DNA of 11,017 nucleotides, taken from Acidimicrobiales bacterium. GTDB lineage: Bacteria > Actinomycetota > Acidimicrobiia > Acidimicrobiales > Poriferisodaliceae. The position numbers and the translations under genes were made by a program. Each line of letters starts with the position of its first letter. Position 1 is the stretch's first letter. Shown here one piece after another: positions 6,160 to 11,017 of the stretch. The notes beneath the pieces are model-generated. The model ran no database searches. It was not told the DNA's origin and was given only the letters and a program-made list of their open reading frames with translations. The stretch spans positions 1-11,017 of the forward strand of contig JAHDHM010000085.1 in the NCBI GenBank assembly GCA_020631315.1, given 5' to 3'.

Positions 6160-6831
6160 ATGGTTGCCGGCCTCGCGGCAGGGCGAAGGTCTCTCCGTCG
6201 TCACGGCAGCGTGGACTCGGTGTCCGTGGCCGCTGCGATCGCATCCGCGTTGCTGCTGATCTTGTTCGCCTCTGGTGTGTTCTTGCACTTGGCGTACCGG
6301 CCCACAGCGGTCGCCGCCTGGCCCGACATCGCATCGCTGAGCACGTCGGTCTCGTATGCACAACTGGTCCGCCGCATTCACGGGGCCGCCGCCCTTCCCA
6401 GCCTCGTCGCCGTCCTCGGCGCTGTGGTGATGTCGATCACTCGGAGTCGTCGCTGGACGGTCTCCGTTGCTGCCCTCGTCGCAGCGCTGACCGCCCTCGT
6501 GAGCGGGCCACTGTTGCCGTGGGACCAGCTCGCGTTGTGGCGCGTGACCGTCGGCAGTCGGATGACGGGCTACTTCCCCTTGTACTCCGACGACGTTCGG
6601 TATGCGCTCGTCAACGGGCGGCAGATCTCCATCGGAGAACTGCTCACTTGGCTCTGGGTCCACACCGCGGCGGGTGTCCTCGCTCTCGTGCTGACAGCGT
6701 GGATGCTGCGGCGTCGATCACTCGGTGCCGACGCGGTTGGTGTCGGCGAGGACGAACAGGTAGACGAGCGGTGGCACGACCAGCACGACGGCGACACCGA
6801 ACGCGATCACCAGCCCGGTGAGCACGGCTGA
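6160..6831 (+). CDS. Short cytochrome-b-like membrane protein with one heme His pair
   Basis: This product of 223 residues resembles the four-helix N-terminal domain of cytochrome b/b6. Membrane segments lie at about 22-46, 77-95, 100-117 and 160-183. Family landmarks are SGVFLHLAYRP after helix A, the helix B RRIHGA with His74, the loop SGPLLPWDQLALW (115-127), which matches the TGYLLPWDQ region, and helix D LWVHTA with His168. Cytochrome b normally has a second His 14-15 residues after each of these. Here those positions are Ala (helix B) and Met/Leu (helix D), so only one heme could bind. The ATG at 6160 was chosen because protein-like sequence begins there. GTG at 6088 (in frame) and GTG at 6211 are alternatives. 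The last 38 codons run antisense into cydB. Role unknown, presumably quinone-linked electron transfer. Confidence 0.68.
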   Translation: MVAGLAAGRRSLRRHGSVDSVSVAAAIASALLLILFASGVFLHLAYRPTAVAAWPDIASLSTSVSYAQLVRRIHGAAALPSLVAVLGAVVMSITRSRRWTVSVAALVAALTALVSGPLLPWDQLALWRVTVGSRMTGYFPLYSDDVRYALVNGRQISIGELLTWLWVHTAAGVLALVLTAWMLRRRSLGADAVGVGEDEQVDERWHDQHDGDTERDHQPGEHG

Positions 6832-7719
6832 CGTCGCCGCTGCGTCGGCGATCTCGACTTCGTCGACGAGCAACCACGGGTACTGGGCCACACCCCAGCC
6901 GGCGACGACGGACGCGACGGCGACCACGGCACTGATCCGAGCCAGTCGGAGCTCGGAGGTCCGCAGCAGCCAGAGCGTGCCGGTGCCGGCGATGGCGGAC
7001 ACGACGATGAGTGCGGCGCCACGGCCGGTGAGGCCATTGACCAGACGTTCGGCGTCGGTGCTCAACGGGATGATTCCGACGAGTGCGACGGCACCGGTGA
7101 CGGCGCCGACGACGAGCGAACGATTTCGCAGCTGGTCGGCCAGTTCGTCCTGACCGAGACCGTGGGCATCGGCGGCGAGGAACACGCCGGCGAGGAACGT
7201 GCAGGTGAGCACGGCCATCACGCCGCCGAGCAGTCCGCTGGGGTTGAGCCACGACGTCCAGATGTCGCCGGTGCCGTCGATCGGCACGCGTCCGGAAGCC
7301 ACTGCGCCGGCGATCGTGCCGAGGAAGAAGGGTGTGACGAGCGATGATGCGGCGAACACGACGCCGGAGATCTGGGCGAACCGCAGGTCAGGGGCGAACT
7401 TCCTGAAGGCGAATCCGGCGCCGCGCAGCACGATCCCGAGCGCGGCGAGCCAGAACGGGATCGCCAACGTGCGCATCAACGCAGCGAAGGCGTCGGGGAA
7501 ACCGGTCCACATGACGACGAGCACGAAGATCAGCCACACGTGGTTGGCCTCCCACACGGGGCCGATGGCGTGGTCGATCACCCGGCGGAGGCGTCCACCT
7601 CGTTCGGCGTCGCCGGCGGTGAGGTCCCAGACGCCGCTGCCGAAATCGGCGCCGCCGAGCACCGCATAGGCGATGACGCCGACGAACAGGATGACGGCGA
7701 CCACGTCGGCGAGGCTCAC
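6718..7719 (-). CDS. cydB: Cytochrome bd-type quinol oxidase subunit II (CydB)
   Basis: This integral membrane subunit pairs with heme-bearing CydA in the bd oxidase, which reduces O2 to water with quinol electrons. Starting at GTG 7719 gives 333 residues, the usual size, beginning MSLADVVAVILFVGVIAYAV. Family landmarks are GGADFGSGVWDL (22-33), GPVWEANHVWLI (53-64), the WLNP element (157-160) and WGVAQYP (275-281), with eight or nine membrane helices. The frame is open back to a GTG at 7788, but the extra 23 residues are polar and unlike the family. No Shine-Dalgarno is seen for 7719. No cydA or cydDC genes adjoin it. The convergent neighbour encodes a cytochrome-b-like protein and overlaps this gene's end by 114 bp. 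A 51-bp repeat array lies directly upstream. Confidence 0.87.
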   Translation of the reverse strand: MSLADVVAVILFVGVIAYAVLGGADFGSGVWDLTAGDAERGGRLRRVIDHAIGPVWEANHVWLIFVLVVMWTGFPDAFAALMRTLAIPFWLAALGIVLRGAGFAFRKFAPDLRFAQISGVVFAASSLVTPFFLGTIAGAVASGRVPIDGTGDIWTSWLNPSGLLGGVMAVLTCTFLAGVFLAADAHGLGQDELADQLRNRSLVVGAVTGAVALVGIIPLSTDAERLVNGLTGRGAALIVVSAIAGTGTLWLLRTSELRLARISAVVAVASVVAGWGVAQYPWLLVDEVEIADAAATSAVLTGLVIAFGVAVVLVVPPLVYLFVLADTNRVGTE

Positions 7720-7769
7720 GTGGTCGACGGTAGTGGGGCGGGCGCTCCTGTGCCTGGGGTGTCGGTCAC

Positions 7770-8072
7770 ATGCCGGAAGCAGGATCACTCAGCGATGACG
7801 TTGCTGTCACCGGTCGCGTCATCGCTCAGTCAGGATGCGTCAGCCGTGAATCGACGTTCGATCATGGGTTCATCGCGAGATCAGGATCGTTCAGAGGTGA
7901 ACGCGTGTCCGATGCTGGGCTGATCGCGGAATCAGGATCGCTCAGAGCTGAACTCGTCTTCATCTGTGGACGTAGCGCGAGATCAGGATCGCTCAGGCCT
8001 GAATCCGACTCCACTTCTGGTCTGATCGCGGAAGCAGGATCGTTCAGCGCTGAGTCGATGCTCAGCCGATCA
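7770..8072. repeat. Array of six diverged units with exact 51-bp period
   Basis: The anchor CAGGAT begins at 7780, 7831, 7882, 7933, 7984 and 8035, exactly 51 bp apart each time. Each unit has a conserved part of about 30 bases, consensus TGATCGCGRRATCAG followed by GATCGYTCAGNNCTGA, and about 20 variable bases. The CTGAT/ATCAG part can form a hairpin. TCAGNNCTGA is a palindrome, perfect at 7993-8002 and 8044-8053. The first two units are the most diverged. Because 51 is 3x17, both strands have long open frames with a 17-residue repeat, but GC at third positions is visibly lower than in neighbouring genes, so I do not call a CDS. The array fills the space between the murD2 stop and cydB. Confidence 0.9.
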
Positions 8073-9308
8073 TGACTCCTGCACGAGCGCCGCGAACGCA
8101 GCTGACAACTGGGCGTGGTTCTTCCACCGGTGGTAGCTCGGCGCTGCGGGAGACAGCGCGATGGTCTCCCCTGGCCGGGCGGCGTCGATCGCCATCTGGA
8201 CGGCCTCACCGAGCTCGTCGGCGCGGCCGAGCACCTGTTCGGCTGCGAGTTCGGCGGCGACGACCGGCCCGGTGTCGGGCATGGCCACGATGCGTGCGTT
8301 CGGGCGATCTCGGAGTCCGGTCGACAGTTCGATGTGGTCGATGCCCCGGTCGTGACCGCCGATGAGCAGCGTCACGGGTCGGCCGTCGAGGCGGTCGACG
8401 AGGTCGAGCGTGGCGGCGGGGATCGTGGCGAGTGTGTCGTCGATGAAGTCGATGCCGCCGACCGTTGCCACCAGATGCTGACGGTGTGGAAGAACCGTCC
8501 GATCGGCGAGCACAGCGTCGACGGTGGCGTCGTCCAGCTCGGTGATGCTGCGTGCGACGGCGACGGCCAACGCGATTGCGTCGGGGTGTGGCCCGAGCCC
8601 TGGCCGGGCGTCGCCGTGGACGCGGTGGACCTCGGGTGGTTGGGCGAGGTCGGCGAGTGCGCCGTCGACGTGTGGCGCCGCTTGGCGGCTGGTCCAGACC
8701 GAACGACAGCCGTGGGTGATGAGGTTGAGCTTGTCGGCCCGGTAGTGCTCCCAGCCGCCGTGCCAGTCGAGGTGTTCTTCGAACAGCGAGGTGATGACAC
8801 CGACGCGGGGCGACGCAGTGACGTCGGATGCCTGGTAGCTGGAGACTTCGAGGACGCTCACCCTGCCGGGCGTTGACGGGTCGACGTCGAGGATGGAGGT
8901 CCCGATGTTGCCGGCGAGCGCGACATCGACGTTGGCGGCGCGCAGCAGGTCGGCGATGAGCGATGCCGTGGTGCTCTTGCCTTTGGTGCCGGTGACGCCG
9001 ATGGTGTGCGCGTCGGCGTACTGGGCGAGCCACAACGACACCAGTCCGACGACGGGTGTGTGCCGTGCGATCGGCGCGGTGAGCGCGGGTGGGATGCCGG
9101 CGGAGCGGACCACGACGTCGGCCCACTCGAACGCGCCCGCCGAGGACGGTTCGGCGACACCGCCGGATGCGTCGACGACGGCCGGATCGTCATCGACGAC
9201 GCGGATGTGTTCGACGCCCCAGCGCGGCAGATGTTCGAGCGCGGACGCGCCTTCGAGGCGATGGCCCCAGATGGCGACCTTCCGGCCGGAGAGGTCAGCG
9301 AGTCGCAT
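8070..9308 (-). CDS. murD2: MurD2-type UDP-MurNAc-L-Ala--L-glutamate ligase
   Basis: This 412-residue cytoplasmic Mur ligase uses ATP to add glutamate to UDP-MurNAc-L-alanine in peptidoglycan synthesis. The N-terminal Rossmann-like domain (1-98) binds the UDP part. The ATPase domain has GTKGKST (107-113), LEVSSYQ (153-159), HLDWHGGWEHY (179-189) and Lys193 at the usual carbamylated position. The C-terminal domain begins near LPHRQH (273-278). Classical MurD has a DSKATN-like stretch, where this protein has DTLATIP (291-297). That change, together with the adjacent murL, points to the L-Glu-using MurD2 type. The ATG at 9308 lies inside the murL end (14-bp overlap), so the two are coupled. The open frame extends further upstream but only as antisense-like sequence within murL. 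Classical MurD is the alternative. Confidence 0.83.
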   Translation of the reverse strand: MRLADLSGRKVAIWGHRLEGASALEHLPRWGVEHIRVVDDDPAVVDASGGVAEPSSAGAFEWADVVVRSAGIPPALTAPIARHTPVVGLVSLWLAQYADAHTIGVTGTKGKSTTASLIADLLRAANVDVALAGNIGTSILDVDPSTPGRVSVLEVSSYQASDVTASPRVGVITSLFEEHLDWHGGWEHYRADKLNLITHGCRSVWTSRQAAPHVDGALADLAQPPEVHRVHGDARPGLGPHPDAIALAVAVARSITELDDATVDAVLADRTVLPHRQHLVATVGGIDFIDDTLATIPAATLDLVDRLDGRPVTLLIGGHDRGIDHIELSTGLRDRPNARIVAMPDTGPVVAAELAAEQVLGRADELGEAVQMAIDAARPGETIALSPAAPSYHRWKNHAQLSAAFAALVQES

Positions 9309-10644
9309 CGACGGCGGCGACGAGGGTCGGCACGAGTGCGTCGGGCACGTGGTGTTCGTCGTCGAACTCGGTGATCGCGAACTTCGCGGCGACCTCGGCA
9401 TGGTCGGGCAGGTCGGCGATCAGTGCGTCGATGACCGGGCTGTCGCTCCACTCGGGACGGCCGGCGACGATGGAGATCGCCGCCGTGGTCTCTTCCGGTG
9501 TCCCGATGCACTCGAAGGGTCGGGTCTCGAGACCGAGCAACTCGCGGAACCCGTGGAGCTGCGTCGTGTCGTCGAGCATGTCGACGCCGAAGATCTCGAC
9601 CATCGCGGGTCGATCGAGACGTGTCGCGAGCCCGATGTAGATGAAGCGGCACTTCGGGCAGTTCGCGCACCAGCCGGTGGCCCGGGCGTCGCCGCCGACG
9701 GCGTAGTTGTCGTTGCAGCTGACGAAGGCCCGGTGGTAGCGGGTGTAGCGAGCGAAGACCTGGAGGATCGCCAGCTCAGTCAGCGGACGGAGCAGAGAGA
9801 AGTACTGCGGCACGTCCTCACCAGAGGCAGCGAGCGCGGCTCGGAGCAGCCGTTCGTGTTCGACGCCCTTGCTCCACTGATGGTTCACCGGCGTGCCCTC
9901 GTGTACGAGCGTGGGGAACGATGCCGAGTGTTCGTTCGACATGACGGCGGCGTCGCTGCCGGTGCCGATCGCAACGAGCAGTGAGAGCAGCGAGTTGATG
10001 GCCGTGATGGGTGCGTGGCCGTTGAGCCCGCCCGACCGGTTCAGCTCGAGCATCTCTGGTGCGAGGTGCCTGCGCACGACTGCACGAGGCCGGTCGGCGA
10101 CGGCTGCGGATTTGGCCAACGGCCCGTGCTCGCCGACGGTGAACAGCGTCGTGACGATGCCGGCTTCGGCGAGCAGCTCGGCCGTGACCGCGGAGTCCTT
10201 GCCACCGCCGATGGGGACGACCGCCCGATCGACCGCCCGAGGAGTTGACGGCGAGGCTGCGGGAGCGAGGTTCGCCGCGACGTCGAGGGGTTGTTCGATC
10301 GCCCGATCGTTCGTGTAGCGGAACTCGGCAAGACCTGGGCCGTACACGCCACGCAGCAGCTCGACCGCCTCGGCAGTCGGCGTGATGCCGTCGATCACGA
10401 CCCGATCCGGCAGGGCGATCTTGTAGTAGCTGACCCCGCCGACCAGTGAGAGCAGGTCGAGCACGGCCGCGGTTGCCGGGTCGTCACCGTCGAGCAGGAA
10501 CGGGAAGTCGAACGTCTCGGTGAAGGTGTGCGCCGAGGCACCGCTCGCGTCGAGTCGGTAGTCGAGGCTGAGCTTGGAGCCCCGAGCGTCGAGCCGCCAC
10601 GGCAACACGACGAACGTGTCGAGCGAGTCGATGTCGACGCTCAT
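9295..10644 (-). CDS. murL: UDP-MurNAc-L-Ala-L-Glu epimerase MurL
   Basis: This 449-residue protein matches MurL, the ATP-dependent epimerase that turns the terminal L-Glu of UDP-MurNAc-L-Ala-L-Glu into D-Glu. The pathway was described in Xanthomonas oryzae. Visible features are a PP-loop-like nucleotide site VPIGGGKDSAVTAELL (143-158), LNGHAPITAINS (207-218), SNEHSAS (236-242) and a cysteine cluster GWCANCPKC (C326, C329, C332) with C310 nearby. The GGGKDS loop fits the AMP-forming chemistry of the family. The ATG at 10644 gives an N-terminus of expected type, preceded by a weak AGGA on the minus strand. It overlaps murD2 by 14 bp and is the first gene of the pair. With MurD2 it would bypass glutamate racemase as the source of D-Glu. 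Length is typical. Confidence 0.88.
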   Translation of the reverse strand: MSVDIDSLDTFVVLPWRLDARGSKLSLDYRLDASGASAHTFTETFDFPFLLDGDDPATAAVLDLLSLVGGVSYYKIALPDRVVIDGITPTAEAVELLRGVYGPGLAEFRYTNDRAIEQPLDVAANLAPAASPSTPRAVDRAVVPIGGGKDSAVTAELLAEAGIVTTLFTVGEHGPLAKSAAVADRPRAVVRRHLAPEMLELNRSGGLNGHAPITAINSLLSLLVAIGTGSDAAVMSNEHSASFPTLVHEGTPVNHQWSKGVEHERLLRAALAASGEDVPQYFSLLRPLTELAILQVFARYTRYHRAFVSCNDNYAVGGDARATGWCANCPKCRFIYIGLATRLDRPAMVEIFGVDMLDDTTQLHGFRELLGLETRPFECIGTPEETTAAISIVAGRPEWSDSPVIDALIADLPDHAEVAAKFAITEFDDEHHVPDALVPTLVAAVDATR

Positions 10645-10747
10645 CGCCGGTCCTGCCGCATCGCCGGAATGGTACCCAGTGCGTCACCGAACTGGCCGCG
10701 AGCGGTCAACCACCTGACTCCCGATCGGCGCGGGACTGCCAGCGAGG

Positions 10748-11017
10748 TCACGGAGAGTCCGCCAGCCAGGTGGGCGGGCTCTTGTCCCAGCGGCTGATGA
10801 CTCGTTCGACGCTGCCTGCGGTGAGGTGGGTGATCTGCCAGCCTTGCTTTCGCTCGGGATCGGGCGAGAGGGTGCCGCCCATCTGATGCAGCTGGTGATG
10901 GTGCTCCGGGCACAGCAACGTCAGGTTGACAAGTCGCCCGTCGTGGGTGAGGTGCCATTCGGTCATGTGATGGGCGTCGCAGCCCGACGCCGCCCGGTTG
11001 CAGCCATGCCAGACACA
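10748..11017 (-). CDS. HNH nuclease-domain protein (13E12/DUF222 type), N-terminus outside window
   Basis: The last 89 residues of a minus-strand gene enter from the right edge. They hold an HNH domain with zinc ligands. CVWHGC and the SGCDAHHMTEW segment are followed by RLVNLTLLCPEHHHQLH, the usual CxxxxC, HH, N and CxxHH pattern. A short tail rich in Trp and Pro ends at the TGA at 10748. This arrangement is typical of the abundant actinobacterial 13E12/DUF222 proteins, whose N-terminal part would lie beyond position 11017. An internal ATG at 10966 would remove the first zinc cysteines and the HH pair, so it is not the real start. Such proteins are often multi-copy and mobile, though activity of individual copies is mostly unproven. 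It ends 103 bp before the murL start. Confidence 0.85.
   Translation of the reverse strand, partial: CVWHGCNRAASGCDAHHMTEWHLTHDGRLVNLTLLCPEHHHQLHQMGGTLSPDPERKQGWQITHLTAGSVERVISRWDKSPPTWLADSP

Noticed and set aside
7770..8072. CRISPR array
   Set aside because: Repeats of about 30 bases alternate with about 20 variable bases, but the repeats are not identical, the spacers are too short, and there are no cas genes. The exact 51-bp period fits a minisatellite or operator array better.

Overview
The window is high-GC DNA with strongly GC-biased third codon positions. The gene content (a PIMMS-type single-chain ECF transporter, a GT81-like glucosyl-3-phosphoglycerate synthase, MurL/MurD2, an actinobacterial-style CydB and a 13E12/DUF222-type HNH protein) suggests an actinobacterium. 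My best guess is a marine Acidimicrobiia member such as an Ilumatobacter relative. This placement is inferred from protein style, not from a marker gene.

Layout, left to right. A cysteine-rich small protein on the minus strand runs off the left edge (1-243). It is divergent from a three-gene plus-strand operon: a fused ECF transporter with S-like membrane part and two ATPase domains (319-2292), EcfT (2289-3041, ATGA overlap) and a hot-dog thioesterase (3057-3503). A 17-bp tandem repeat spans the thioesterase stop codon. Convergent to this operon is an HpcH/HpaI-type aldolase on the minus strand (3579-4361).

The 490-bp gap 4362-4850 has no convincing gene but is rich in structure. It holds a long hairpin with a T-tract on the minus strand, placed about 55 nt before the aldolase start, and two more hairpins further upstream. 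Nearer the next gene are two operator-like palindromes 33 bp apart. A GT81-like glycosyltransferase with a perfect Shine-Dalgarno follows (4851-6053), then a short cytochrome-b-like membrane protein that keeps only one of the two heme histidine pairs (6160-6831).

That gene converges on and overlaps a cydB gene (6718-7719, minus) that has no cydA beside it. Upstream of cydB is an array of six units with an exact 51-bp period (7770-8072), which reaches the stop codon of murD2. murD2 (8070-9308) and murL (9295-10644) overlap on the minus strand. They form the known alternative route to D-glutamate in peptidoglycan: MurD2 adds L-Glu to UDP-MurNAc-L-Ala and MurL then epimerises it. The right edge holds the C-terminal end of an HNH protein (10748-11017, minus).

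The most interesting items are the structured, terminator-bearing leader before the aldolase, the 51-bp repeat array in front of cydB, the single-heme cytochrome-b-like gene facing an orphan cydB, and the paired palindromes upstream of the glycosyltransferase. None of these can be called a proven new system from sequence alone.
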